Below are positions 1-8,256 of a stretch of DNA of 64,000 bases, piece after piece. The notes below the pieces were generated by a model that saw only the letters and a list, made by a program, of their open reading frames with translations, was not told the origin of the DNA and did not search any database. Source of the DNA: BAIKAL-G1 sp943370385 (lineage in GTDB: Bacteria; Cyanobacteriota; Cyanobacteriia; PCC-6307; Cyanobiaceae); the NCBI GenBank assembly GCA_943370385.1, contig CALRQT020000010.1, positions 1 to 64,000 on the forward strand, read 5' to 3'. Made by a program: the position numbers and the translations under genes. Every line of letters starts with the position of its first letter. Within the stretch, counting starts at the first letter, position 1.

Positions 1-179
1 TGGGTGTACCAGGAGGTGACGAAGGTGGTGCCGGTGAGCCAACCCCCCAGGGCCAGGTAGGCCGTGGGGAACAGGAGCAGGCCGGACCAACCGACAAAAA
101 CGAAGCGGTCGCGCTTGAGCCAGTCGTCGAGGATGTCGAACCATCCCCGCTGAGGCGCGCGCCCTAGGGCGATCGTCAT
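1..179 (-). CDS. psbD: Photosystem II D2 protein, N-terminal part (cut by window edge)
   Basis: D2 is one of the two core subunits of the photosystem II reaction centre in the thylakoid membrane and binds the primary electron-transfer pigments and Q_A. Only the first 59 residues are in the window. They begin MTIALGRAPQRGWFDILDDW and run into the first membrane helix (RFVFVGWSGLLLFPTAYLA), which is the highly conserved D2 start. The ATG lies at 177-179 and the gene continues off the left edge, where psbC would normally follow. It diverges from the UPF0367 gene across a 276-bp spacer that must hold its promoter. Identification is by direct recognition of the protein. Confidence 0.97.
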   Translation of the reverse strand, partial: MTIALGRAPQRGWFDILDDWLKRDRFVFVGWSGLLLFPTAYLALGGWLTGTTFVTSWYT

Positions 180-455
180 GAGAGGCGAACTTCATGAAGC
201 GTTACAGGCCGACTGTACGGGGAACCGGGCCTGGGTGGCGGGTGCGCCGCCGATCCGGGCCCCAATCCGGGGCATTTAGGCAAAAACACCTAGCCGGCCA
301 GGGGGCCTGGCCAAGCTCGGCAGCAGGGCGCTCCTAGTAGTTGGAGAAGGCCGGCCGGTCCTTGGCAGAACAGCCCTGCAGCCGCCGCCCCAGGGACCGG
401 CCGATCAAGGGGGCATCCCATTCGCCAGAGTGGGGTCTGGCCGTGAACCTGATCC

Positions 456-719
456 GTGTACGTCATCGAGCTCTCGCTCAAGCTGAGTCCCATGCCCGTT
501 GCCGTGCAACGCAAGGAGCAGGACGCCGCCCTGGCCCTGTTTGCCCAGGTGAGGCAGGCGATGGAAAGCGGTGAACCGCGCCTGCTGGAACTCAGCTGCG
601 AAAAGGAGGAAGAAAAGCGGATCGCCCTGCTCAGCAGCGAGATCGTGGCCGTGCAGACCTACGAGAAAACCGCCGGCAGCTCCAGCGGCAAGCGCCCCGG
701 CTTCTCCTTCGACGGCTGA
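456..719 (+). CDS. UPF0367 family conserved cyanobacterial protein
   Basis: This 87-residue protein of unknown function starts at a GTG. It matches the UPF0367 pattern I know from cyanobacteria: start VYVIELSLKLSPMPV, middle LLELSCEKEEEKRIALLSSE, and end YEKTAGSSSGKRPGFSFD. It has no signal peptide or membrane segment and looks like a small cytosolic protein. The stop lies three bases before the start of the ECF-type ATPase, so the two are probably co-transcribed. The family is essentially confined to cyanobacteria. No function is inferred. Confidence 0.9.
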   Translation: MYVIELSLKLSPMPVAVQRKEQDAALALFAQVRQAMESGEPRLLELSCEKEEEKRIALLSSEIVAVQTYEKTAGSSSGKRPGFSFDG

Positions 720-722
720 GCC

Positions 723-1493
723 TTGGCGGCTGACTCCCTGATCACCAGCCCCGGGGCAGGGGCCGGGCGCCGGGCCGATCCGCCCCTGCAGGTGGATCGG
801 CTGCGCTTTGTCTGGCCTTCGGGCCAGGTGGCGCTTGATGACTGCAGTTTTGCCATTCCCCGGCCGGGGCTCTGGATGCTGGTGGGCGGCAATGGCAGTG
901 GCAAAAGCACCCTGCTGCGCCTGATTGCCGGCCTGCTCGAGCCCAGCTCGGGCCAGCTCCTCTGCAACCGCAAACCGGCCCTGGTGTTTCAAAATCCCGA
1001 CCACCAGCTGTTGCTGCCTAGCTGCGGCAGCGATGTGCAGCTCTCCCTGCCCCCCGGGCTCAGCGCGCCCCAGCGGCAAGGGCAGATCGCCCAGGCCCTC
1101 GAGCAGGTGGGCCTAGGCGGACTGCAGCAGCGGCCGATCCACACCCTCAGCGGCGGCCAGAAGCAACGGCTGGCCGTGGCCGGAGCCCTGGCCAGCCGGG
1201 CCCAGCTGCTGCTACTCGATGAGCCCACGGCCCTGCTGGACCAAGGCAGCCAGCGGGACGTGCTCGCCCTAGTGCGCCAGCTCTGCAACCCGGCGCCGCG
1301 GCCTGCCCCTGGCGCGCCCGAGGGGGCCCTGCCAAGGCCGATCACGGCCCTGTGGATCACCCACCGCCTCGATGAACTGGACCAATGCGACGGCGCCGCC
1401 CTCGTCCGCCACGGGCGCGTCGGCCGCTGGCAGGACGGCTCGGCCCTACGCCAGCGCCTCAATCGCTTGCCGCTGGGGAGGGGCGAGAGGTAA
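723..1493 (+). CDS. ABC transporter ATP-binding protein, energy-coupling-factor (CbiO-like) type
   Basis: ATPase subunit of 256 residues with a TTG start. Visible motifs are Walker A GGNGSGKS (about 55-62), a Q-loop in VFQNPDHQ (about 88-94), signature LSGGQ (142-146), Walker B LLLLDEP (162-168) and the switch His (about 214, WITH). The FQNPDHQ form of the Q-loop is typical of energy-coupling-factor ATPases for vitamins or metals and of their cyanobacterial relatives. No membrane or substrate-binding partner is adjacent, so the substrate cannot be given. A Pro/Gly/Ala-rich insertion (about 190-206) precedes the switch His. It follows the UPF0367 gene by three bases and is followed by tRNA-Asn. 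Confidence 0.85.
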   Translation: MAADSLITSPGAGAGRRADPPLQVDRLRFVWPSGQVALDDCSFAIPRPGLWMLVGGNGSGKSTLLRLIAGLLEPSSGQLLCNRKPALVFQNPDHQLLLPSCGSDVQLSLPPGLSAPQRQGQIAQALEQVGLGGLQQRPIHTLSGGQKQRLAVAGALASRAQLLLLDEPTALLDQGSQRDVLALVRQLCNPAPRPAPGAPEGALPRPITALWITHRLDELDQCDGAALVRHGRVGRWQDGSALRQRLNRLPLGRGER

Positions 1494-1509
1494 GTTCATC
1501 AGGTCCCAT

Positions 1510-1581
<72 letters not shown>

Positions 1582-1590
1582 CTTTTGCCA

Positions 1591-1617
1591 AACCCCAGCC
1601 TCGGCTGGGGTTTTTTT
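1591..1617 (+). terminator. Rho-independent terminator after tRNA-Asn
   Basis: The hairpin CCCCAGC-CTCG-GCTGGGG is followed by seven T. It sits ten bases after the tRNA and is one of the few clear intrinsic terminators in the window. Confidence 0.9.
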
Positions 1618-1916
1618 ATGGCTGCCGCCACCGCCAGCCTGCTGCAGCCGCAGCACGGATCCGCAACAACTGTCTGCGGCTGTAAACAATTCCGTCAAAT
1701 TGGCAACGGCCTCAGCGAAAGAAATCCTGAAGGTTTACCCCTCCCTACAGGGGGCCTGGCGGTGAGAGCCCTTGGCCCCATTGCTTTTTTCCCGAACCGG
1801 CCTAATTAGCTAGCTCGGCAGACCCTCCACATTCCAGGCCGATTAGGGAGAATGCCGAAAATCATTCGTTGCGGAAGCGTTTGTCTGGCCGCCTCAAGCC
1901 CCTTTAGGTAGACCCC
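1618..1916. other. Spacer between the tRNA-Asn terminator and rpaA
   Basis: About 300 bp without a convincing gene. It is less GC-rich than the flanking genes and presumably holds the rpaA promoter and leader. I saw no clear -10/-35 pair, no RpaB box with both halves, and no stable hairpin. The only ORF here lacks family features. Confidence 0.5.
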
Positions 1917-2696
1917 ATGAAGCCCTGCATCCTGCTGATCGAAGACGACAGCGACATGTTGGACCTGGTGGCAGGCCACCTCGAGCACAGCGGTTTTGAG
2001 GTGCAGCGCGCCGCCGACGGCATCAAGGGCCAGGCCCTGGCCCTGCAACACGGGCCCGACCTGATCCTTTTGGATCTGATGCTGCCCAATGTCGATGGCC
2101 TCACCCTCTGCCAGCGGCTGCGCCGGGATGAGCGCACCGCCCAGATCCCGATCCTGATGCTCACGGCCCTGGGGGGCATCAAGGACAAGGTGAGCGGCTT
2201 CAATTCCGGCGCCGACGACTACCTCACCAAACCCTTCGACCTCGAAGAACTGCTGGTGCGGGTGAAGGCCCTACTGCGGCGCAGCGTGCGGACCCCCGTG
2301 TCGAGCCAGCACAACGAAATCCTCAACTACGGCTGCCTCACCCTGGTGCCCGAACGCTTTGAGGCGATCTGGTTCGAGGAGCCGGTGCGGCTCACCCACC
2401 TGGAATTTGAACTGCTGCACTGCCTGCTGCAGCGCCATGGCCAGACCGTGGCCCCCTCCCTGATCCTCAAGGAGGTGTGGGGCTACGAGCCCGATGACGA
2501 CATCGAAACGATCCGCGTCCACATCCGCCACCTGCGCACCAAGCTCGAGCCCGATCCGCGCAAACCCCGCTTCATCAAGACGGTGTATGGCGCCGGCTAC
2601 TGCCTGGAGTTGCCCACGGGTTCCCAGCTCGAGACCCTCACCGAAGTGATCCACCAGGCCCGCGAAACCCGCAAACTCCTCAGCACCCCCGCCTGA
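1917..2696 (+). CDS. rpaA: RpaA, circadian-output / phycobilisome-association response regulator
   Basis: OmpR-family response regulator of 259 residues. In the family, RpaA is phosphorylated by SasA, dephosphorylated by CikA, and drives circadian gene expression. The receiver domain covers about 1-120 with acidic DD at 10-11, the phospho-acceptor Asp53 (LLDLMLPN) and Lys105 (DDYLTKPF). A linker precedes the winged-helix DNA-binding domain (about 130-235). The stretches NYGCLTLVPERFEAIWF, LTHLEFELLHCLLQRHGQTV and IKTVYGAGYCLELP are the RpaA-specific form and differ from RpaB. It stands alone after a 300-bp spacer and converges on holB. Confidence 0.93.
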   Translation: MKPCILLIEDDSDMLDLVAGHLEHSGFEVQRAADGIKGQALALQHGPDLILLDLMLPNVDGLTLCQRLRRDERTAQIPILMLTALGGIKDKVSGFNSGADDYLTKPFDLEELLVRVKALLRRSVRTPVSSQHNEILNYGCLTLVPERFEAIWFEEPVRLTHLEFELLHCLLQRHGQTVAPSLILKEVWGYEPDDDIETIRVHIRHLRTKLEPDPRKPRFIKTVYGAGYCLELPTGSQLETLTEVIHQARETRKLLSTPA

Positions 2697-2755
2697 AAGC
2701 CCCAGGGCCAGCAGGCCATTCCTTCGGAACCCAACGCCGCCTAGCTGGAGGGAGG

Positions 2756-3823
2756 TCAGGCTGGGCGGCTGCCACCCAGGCCCGAGAGTTCCAGCAGGGC
2801 CACTTCCCAGGCGAGCCTCGGCTGCACGTAGGAGCGCAGGTGGCTGCGCAGGCTTTCCAGGCGGCGCTGCACGCCAGGCTCGGGCCGTTGGCGCCAGAGG
2901 CGCCATTGCCACCAATTCAGCAGCCAGAGCTGTTGTTCGCCATCGAGGGCCTCACAGAGGTCCCGGGCCAGGGCCAGGGCCTCGATCGGACTGCCCCCCT
3001 TCCCCGCCCCTGATCGGGAGCTCTGGCCCTGGGTCGGGTTGCCCAGGCTCCAAAGCCGCTCGGCTAAGCCTTCTGGCAAGGCCGCCCATTGCTCGCGGCA
3101 GTGCAGCAGGGCTCCTGGGGAGCCGGCCGCCAGCTCCAGCAGTTCCGGTGGATCGGCCTTAGGCAGGGGCTCGCTCCCGCCTAAGGAATCGCCTTGGGCC
3201 GGGGGATCGGAGTGAGGGACGGGCGCCTGCCGCAACAGCACTTCGCCAATCTCGGCGGGGCTGAGGCGGCGAAAGGGGATCTGCTGGCAGCGGGAGCGAA
3301 TCGTGCTGAGCAGGCGCTCCGGGGCCGCCGTTAACAGGATCAGCAGGCCGCCACCCGGTTCCTCCAGGGTCTTGAGCAGGGCATTGGCGGCCCCTTCGGC
3401 CATGGCCTCCACCATTTCGATCACCACCAGGCAGCGGGGCGACTCCAGGGGCCGCCGGCCCAGGAACTGGGACACGCTGCGCACCTGCTCCAGGCGCAAC
3501 TGGGGCGGCGCCTTGCGGCTGATGCCCGTGGCCAGGGCTTCCGAAACGGGGATCAGCTGGCCCTGGTGCTGGTAGGTGGGCTCGAGCCAGAGCAGGTCGG
3601 GATGGTTGCCCTCCTCCAGGCGGCGGCGCACCGACGGCGCGCCCTTGGGGCCGGCGATCACCCCCTCCAGGAAACGCCGGGCCGCCAGGGAGCGCCCCAC
3701 CCCGTCGGCTCCGCAGAACAGATAGGCCGGCGCTAGGCGCTGTTGGTCCAAGGCGGCAGCCAGCAGGGCCGTGGCCGGCGCCTGGCCCACCAAGCCGGCA
3801 AACAGGTCGCTTGGATTAGCCAT
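2756..3823 (-). CDS. holB: DNA polymerase III delta' subunit
   Basis: AAA+ clamp-loader subunit of 355 residues. The start chosen is the ATG of MANPSDLFAGLVGQAPATAL because it overlaps the end of tmk and gives the usual delta' N-terminus; the open frame extends 62 codons upstream inside tmk. The P-loop-like segment GADGVGRS (about 38-45) has Arg where ATP-binding paralogues have Lys, which fits the non-ATPase role of delta'. A downstream block LLKTLEEPGGGLLILLTAAPERLLSTIRSRCQ is the sensor-1/SRC region. The Cys zinc module often seen in DnaX is absent. The tmk-holB pair is a common bacterial operon. Confidence 0.92.
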   Translation of the reverse strand: MANPSDLFAGLVGQAPATALLAAALDQQRLAPAYLFCGADGVGRSLAARRFLEGVIAGPKGAPSVRRRLEEGNHPDLLWLEPTYQHQGQLIPVSEALATGISRKAPPQLRLEQVRSVSQFLGRRPLESPRCLVVIEMVEAMAEGAANALLKTLEEPGGGLLILLTAAPERLLSTIRSRCQQIPFRRLSPAEIGEVLLRQAPVPHSDPPAQGDSLGGSEPLPKADPPELLELAAGSPGALLHCREQWAALPEGLAERLWSLGNPTQGQSSRSGAGKGGSPIEALALARDLCEALDGEQQLWLLNWWQWRLWRQRPEPGVQRRLESLRSHLRSYVQPRLAWEVALLELSGLGGSRPA

Positions 3824-4520
3824 GCCGTTCCGCCAAGGGGCCAAAGCGCTGCGCCAGCAAGACCCCGATGGCTTCAGACACCTGGTCGGGTGCCAGGCTG
3901 GCATCAAACCGGCACCAGTCCCGTTGGGCGGCCAGGGCGGTAAAGCCCCCGCAGACCCGCTCCAGGAAGGCATCCCCGGCCGCCTCGATGCGGTCGGCCG
4001 CCCGCTCACCGCGGCGGCGGCGGGATTCGGCCAGGGGCAGATCGAGCCAAAGGGTGAGATCGGGCTGGAGATCGGCCGTGGCGATGCGTTCGAGCTGCTC
4101 GATCAGGGCCAGGGACAGGCCCCGCCCATAGCCCTGGTAAGCGGCGGTGGAACCGCTGAAGCGATCGCTGAGCACCCAGTGGCCGGCCGCTAGGGCCGGG
4201 GCAATCCGTTGTTGGACGTGCTGGGCCCGGTCGGCGGCATAGAGCAGCAGTTCGGCCGTCGGTTCGGGGGCCGCCTCCCCGGGGGGATGGAGCAGCAGTT
4301 GGCGCAGGGCCTGGCCCAGGGCCGTGCCCCCGGGCTCGCGGGTCACCAGGAGTTCGGCGCCGGAGGGCAACAGGCCACTCCGGGGCAACCACTCCGCCAG
4401 GGCGGCGATTTGGGTGGTTTTGCCGCAGCCATCGATCCCCTCCAGCACCAGAAAGCGGCCCCGGGGTAAGGGGGGCCTGGTGGGATCGGCAAAGGGTGAC
4501 TGGGCCTCGGATACAGCCAT
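3816..4520 (-). CDS. tmk: Thymidylate kinase
   Basis: Phosphorylates dTMP to dTDP in the cytosol. The 234-residue form starting MAVSEAQSPFADPTRP was chosen; the upstream extension overlaps the neighbouring ATPase gene. Motifs: P-loop GIDGCGKT (28-35), TREPGGT, the SDRF-STAAYQGYGRGL substrate/LID entry, and an Arg-rich LID (RRRRGER). The 3' end overlaps the start of holB by eight bases, indicating translational coupling. It lies 58 bp downstream of the copper ATPase on the same strand. Confidence 0.95.
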   Translation of the reverse strand: MAVSEAQSPFADPTRPPLPRGRFLVLEGIDGCGKTTQIAALAEWLPRSGLLPSGAELLVTREPGGTALGQALRQLLLHPPGEAAPEPTAELLLYAADRAQHVQQRIAPALAAGHWVLSDRFSGSTAAYQGYGRGLSLALIEQLERIATADLQPDLTLWLDLPLAESRRRRGERAADRIEAAGDAFLERVCGGFTALAAQRDWCRFDASLAPDQVSEAIGVLLAQRFGPLAERHG

Positions 4521-4578
4521 CACGGGAGAGGCCTCAGGGGGGATGACATCACTCGGGGGCGCATTCCTGGAGATGGCT

Positions 4579-7053
4579 TCACGGACGGGCGCGGAGGGGA
4601 CCTGGCCCCTGCAGCAGCAGGGCATTGAGCACCACTGTGATCGAGCTGGTGGCCATCAGTAGGGCCGCCAGGGGCGGCGAAAGCAGCAGGCCAAACCGGG
4701 GCAGCAGCACCCCCGCGGCGATCGGCAACACCACCAGGTTGTAACCGAAGGCCCAGATCAGGTTTTGGCGCACCTTGGCCATGGTGCGGCGGGCAATCAG
4801 CAGGGCGTCCACCACCCCCTCCAGCCGGTCCCCCAACACCACCAGGCCGGCGCTGTCCTGGGCGATCTGGGTGCCGGTGCCAACGGCGATACCAAGGTCG
4901 GCCGCGGCCAGGGCCGGCGCATCGTTGATGCCATCGCCCACCATCGCCACCGGCCCCCGCTGGCGCCACTGCAACAGCCGCTCCAACTTCTGCTGGGGCA
5001 GCAGTTCCCAGGCCACCTGATCCAGGGGCAGGGCCAGCTGGCGGGCCAACTGTTCCACCGCCAAGCGGCGATCGCCGCTGAGCACCCCCAGATCCAGGCC
5101 CAGCTTGGCCAGCTCCGCCAGGCTTTCGGCGGCATCGGGCCGGGGCTGGTCCTGAACGGCCACCAGGGCGACCCGTTGCGATCCAGGGACAGGGTCCCCT
5201 GCTGAAGCCCCGGGGGCCCCAGCGCTAACGGCTAACACCGTGGCCCCAGCCGCTTCCAGCCGGCTCAGGGGCGCCTCGATCGCCTCCTGGGCCACCAGGC
5301 CCAGGTCCACCAGCCAACCGGGCCGGCCGACGTGGCAGGCCCCGCCAGCCCCCAACCCTGCAGCCAGGGGGTCCTGCAGCCGTCCCTCCACCCCCTGGCC
5401 GGCGATCGTGCGGCTGTCTGCCACCTCGAGCAGGGCCAGGTCGCGGCGCTGGGCCTCCTGCAACAGGGCAAAGGCGAGCGGATGGCGGGTGTGTTGCTCC
5501 AGGCTGGCGGCGATCTGCACCAGCCCATCAGCCTCGGAGCCGCCCGGAGCGAACCCGCCCACCAGCTCCACGGCCGTGACCAGGGGCCGGCCCAGGGTGA
5601 GGGTGCCGGTTTTGTCGAACAGCACCGAGCGCAGGCTGGCCGCCATTTCGATCGCATCGCCACCGCGGAACAGCAAGCCGGAGCGGGCCGCCAGGCCCGA
5701 GCCCACCGTGATCGCCGCTGGAGTTGCCAAGCCGAGGGCACAGGGGCAGGCCACCACCAGCACCGAAATCGCCAGCTGCAGGGCCAGGGGCAGGGGCGCC
5801 ATCGCCGCGCCATGCAGGCCCCCTGCCGTCATGGCGGCTGACCCCATGGCCGCCATGCCCGTTGCTGCCATGCCGACCGCCTGGTGCCCCCCATGGGCCT
5901 GGGCGGAAGGGGCCGCCAGCAGCACCTGGGGCCAGAGCTTCGTGCCCCACTGCCACCAAAACAGGAACGTGGCGCCCGCCAACAGCACCACAAGCCCGCT
6001 GAAGCGGCCGGCGATGCGGTCGGCCAGGCCCTGGATCGGCGCCTTCCGGGCCTGGGCCTCCTCCACGAGGGCAATGATGCGGGCCACGGCGCTGTCCGAG
6101 CCGCTGCGCAGCACCTGCAGGGTGAGGGGCGCCTCCAGGTTGAGGCTGCCGGCCGCCAGTTCGCTGCCGGGCCCGGCCTGTAGGGGCAAGGGTTCACCGG
6201 TGAGGCTGGAGGCATCAACTGCCGAGCGGCCCTCCAGTACCAGCCCATCGACGGGCACCCGGTCACCGGGCAGCAACAGCACCCGATCCTCGGGGCGCAA
6301 TCCGCCCACCCGCACGGGCCTAGGCGGCCCGTCTCCGAGCACCAACAGGGCCGTATCGGGCTGCAGGGCGGCCAGCTGTTCCAGGGCGCGGCCGGTGCGG
6401 AAGCGGGCCCGCTCCTCGATGAAGCGGCCCAGCAACACAAAGCCCAGCAGCATCACGGGCTCGTTGAAAAAGCATTGCCAGCCCAGGGAGGGCACGAGCA
6501 GGGCCACCAAGCTCGCCAGATAGGCGCTGCCCATGCCCAGGCCCACCAGGGTGTCCATGCTCGGCACCCCGCGAAGGGCCCCCACCAGGCCGCGCACCAG
6601 GATCGGCCGACCCGGCAGGGCCAGGGCCAGGGTCGCCACCACGGCGTGGAGACGGATATCGGCCAGCAACGGGAGGGGCAGGTCGCCCGCCTCGCTCAGG
6701 TGGCCCAGCACCGACACCAGCAGCAAGCCCAGGGCCACCACCAACCGGCGCCACTGCTGCCACCAGCTCTCCTGGCGCTGGCGCTGGGCCCGGCTCAGGG
6801 GCGTGGAAGCTTGGTCGCGGCGCTGGGCCTGGAAACCCAGGCCCGCCAGGGCCTCCACCAGGGGGCCCGAGGGATCCCCCTCCAGGGCGGGATCCAGGCC
6901 CACCCAGGCGGTGCGGGTCATCAGGTTGGCGCTGGCCTGGCGCACGCCCGGTTGCTCCAGGAGCCGCTGCTCCACCGCCCGCACACAACCGCCACACTTC
7001 ATCCCCTCCACCTGCAGCAGCAGCGGCGCGACGGCTTCGGCGGCAGCGGACAC
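4579..7053 (-). CDS. Copper-transporting P1B-type ATPase (CtaA/PacS family)
   Basis: Heavy-metal P-type ATPase of 824 residues, GTG start. An N-terminal HMA metal-binding domain carries GMKCGGC (17-23). The transport-site motif CPC is at 436-438, the phosphorylated Asp at about 480 (DKTGTL), and the hinge GDGINDAPAL lies near the C-terminus. The CPC motif points to monovalent copper. In cyanobacteria such pumps (CtaA, PacS) supply copper to plastocyanin and cytochrome oxidase; which of the two this is cannot be decided here. An unusual Met/His/Gly/Ala-rich loop (about 386-418) precedes the CPC helix. It diverges from ycf3 over 201 bp. Confidence 0.93.
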   Translation of the reverse strand: MSAAAEAVAPLLLQVEGMKCGGCVRAVEQRLLEQPGVRQASANLMTRTAWVGLDPALEGDPSGPLVEALAGLGFQAQRRDQASTPLSRAQRQRQESWWQQWRRLVVALGLLLVSVLGHLSEAGDLPLPLLADIRLHAVVATLALALPGRPILVRGLVGALRGVPSMDTLVGLGMGSAYLASLVALLVPSLGWQCFFNEPVMLLGFVLLGRFIEERARFRTGRALEQLAALQPDTALLVLGDGPPRPVRVGGLRPEDRVLLLPGDRVPVDGLVLEGRSAVDASSLTGEPLPLQAGPGSELAAGSLNLEAPLTLQVLRSGSDSAVARIIALVEEAQARKAPIQGLADRIAGRFSGLVVLLAGATFLFWWQWGTKLWPQVLLAAPSAQAHGGHQAVGMAATGMAAMGSAAMTAGGLHGAAMAPLPLALQLAISVLVVACPCALGLATPAAITVGSGLAARSGLLFRGGDAIEMAASLRSVLFDKTGTLTLGRPLVTAVELVGGFAPGGSEADGLVQIAASLEQHTRHPLAFALLQEAQRRDLALLEVADSRTIAGQGVEGRLQDPLAAGLGAGGACHVGRPGWLVDLGLVAQEAIEAPLSRLEAAGATVLAVSAGAPGASAGDPVPGSQRVALVAVQDQPRPDAAESLAELAKLGLDLGVLSGDRRLAVEQLARQLALPLDQVAWELLPQQKLERLLQWRQRGPVAMVGDGINDAPALAAADLGIAVGTGTQIAQDSAGLVVLGDRLEGVVDALLIARRTMAKVRQNLIWAFGYNLVVLPIAAGVLLPRFGLLLSPPLAALLMATSSITVVLNALLLQGPGPLRARP

Positions 7054-7254
7054 GGCACAGGGACTAGGTGCCCCAGGCTAGGCAACTCCCCTTGCAGTGC
7101 CCCGCTGGGGCAGGCGCCAGAACAGGGGGCCAAGACCGTTCAGACCGCCGCCATGGACGCCAAGGTCCCTGGCGCCGATGTCCGCCGATGGGCATTTGCC
7201 CCGGAGTCCGCTGATGCAGGGGAGGATGGGAGCACGCCGATCCGAACCCCAGCC

Positions 7255-7776
7255 GTGCCCCGCTCCCAGCGCAACGACAACTTCATCGACAAGAGCTTCA
7301 CGGTGATGGCCGACCTGATCGTGAAGCTGTTGCCGATCGATCCCAAGGCCAAGGAGGCCTACGTGTATTACCGCGACGGCCTCTCCGCCCAAAACGACGG
7401 CGACTACGCCGAGGCCCTCGACAACTACGAAGAGGCCCTGCGCCTGGAGGAAAACGCCGTGGACCGGGGCGAAATCCTCAAGAACATGGCAATCATTTTC
7501 ATGAGCAACGGCGACGAAGAAAAATCGCTCGACTACTACCGCCAATCGCTCGAAGAAAATGCCAATTCTCCGTCCTGCCTCAAAAACATGGGGCTGATCT
7601 ACGAGAAATGGGGCCGGATCGCCGCCGAAAACGGCGACCAGGACGGCGCCGATCGCTGGTTTGACCAGGCGGCCGAATTCTGGGGACGGGCCGTGCGCCT
7701 CTATCCCGGCGGCTACCTGGATATCGAGAACTGGCTGAAATCCTCCGGCCGCAGCAATGTGGATGTTTATTTCTGA
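7255..7776 (+). CDS. ycf3: Photosystem I assembly protein Ycf3
   Basis: A TPR protein that helps assemble PsaA/PsaB into photosystem I. The GTG at 7255 (VPRSQRNDNFIDKSFTVMAD) gives 173 residues, the usual Ycf3 length; the open frame upstream lies antisense to the ATPase gene and in the spacer, and is spurious. TPR units are visible: AYVYYRDGLSAQNDGDYAEAL, EILKNMAIIFMSNGDEEKSL and SCLKNMGLIYEKWGRIAAENG. The stop codon lies inside the first unit of a 13-bp tandem repeat that continues into the spacer. Confidence 0.96.
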   Translation: MPRSQRNDNFIDKSFTVMADLIVKLLPIDPKAKEAYVYYRDGLSAQNDGDYAEALDNYEEALRLEENAVDRGEILKNMAIIFMSNGDEEKSLDYYRQSLEENANSPSCLKNMGLIYEKWGRIAAENGDQDGADRWFDQAAEFWGRAVRLYPGGYLDIENWLKSSGRSNVDVYF

Positions 7777-7816
7777 GGTTTATTTCTGAGGTTTATTTCT
7801 GAGGTTTATTTCTGGG
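7765..7816. repeat. Four tandem copies of a 13-bp unit across the ycf3 stop codon
   Basis: GTTTATTTCTGAG occurs at 7765-7777, 7778-7790 and 7791-7803, with a fourth copy GTTTATTTCTGGG at 7804-7816. The first copy encodes the last Ycf3 residues (V-Y-F-stop). The copies also supply the 3' end and stop codon of the vapC reading frame on the other strand. The unit is AT-rich in a GC-rich region. Confidence 0.98.
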
Positions 7817-8256
7817 GATCAACGGCACGCGCTGGCCGGGATTCAGCCAGCGCAGCTCCTTAAAACGGGCAAAACCGCGATCGAAGGACACCCAAGTGGC
7901 ATGGATCTCCATGGCTGCCGCCGCCAAGTAAACGTCCGTCATGGCCGCCGAGGAGGGACGGTGCTCGAGCACCATCGCTCGGAAGATCGACCAGTGCTGC
8001 CCGCCAGGTCGAGCACCGAGACGCCAGGAGAAGCACTCAGGCTGTCGATGAAGGCGATCGCCGCCGGGGGATCAAGGGGTTCTGTGAACACCCGCCGGTC
8101 GGTGCTGACCCGCAGGAAGCCACTCAGCACGACGGAAAACAGGCCCAGGCCATCGGGTGCTTGCCGCTGGCGCAGCAACCAATCCCGCGCTTGGACATGG
8201 TCGGGCGAGGCCTCCATCGCGGCCTGGACCAGCACATTGACGTCAACGCAATGCAT
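7793..8256 (-). pseudogene. vapC: VapC-type PIN-domain toxin, frameshifted
   Basis: PIN-domain RNases of VapBC modules cleave RNA and are held inactive by VapB. The first part reads MHCVDVNVLVQAAMEASPDH from an ATG at 8256 and includes the first catalytic Asp (DVN). The second part, in another frame, reads HWSIFRAMVLEHRPS, MTDVYLAAAAMEIHATWVSFD and FARFKELRWLNP, with the later acidic residues. Adding one base at about 8008/8009 would join them as VLEPGGQHWSIF, which resembles the VLEPG-HW pattern I know from this subfamily. So this looks like a one-base deletion, real or a sequencing error. The start overlaps vapB by 14 bp. The last residues are encoded by the 13-bp repeat. Confidence 0.8.

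Noticed and set aside
191..208. TTCATGAA-GC-GTTACAGG just upstream of psbD, resembling an HLR1 box
   Set aside because: The spacing is right but only about 11 of 16 positions fit and neither octamer is complete. Too weak to call next to the two good boxes near hli.
3700..3725. Loss of the P-loop Lys in holB as a damaging mutation
   Set aside because: Delta' subunits normally lack a working ATP site, so the Arg in GADGVGRS is expected rather than odd.
5240..6523. A 427-codon open frame on the plus strand
   Set aside because: Lies entirely antisense to the copper ATPase, with Ser/Arg/Pro-rich composition and no family features. It is a by-product of high GC.
6475..7254. A 260-codon open extension in front of ycf3
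   Set aside because: Gln/His-rich, antisense to the ATPase gene, and the GTG at 7255 restores the normal 173-residue Ycf3.
7765..7816. Possible CRISPR-like array
   Set aside because: The units are 13 bp with no spacers between them and no cas genes nearby; this is a simple tandem repeat.
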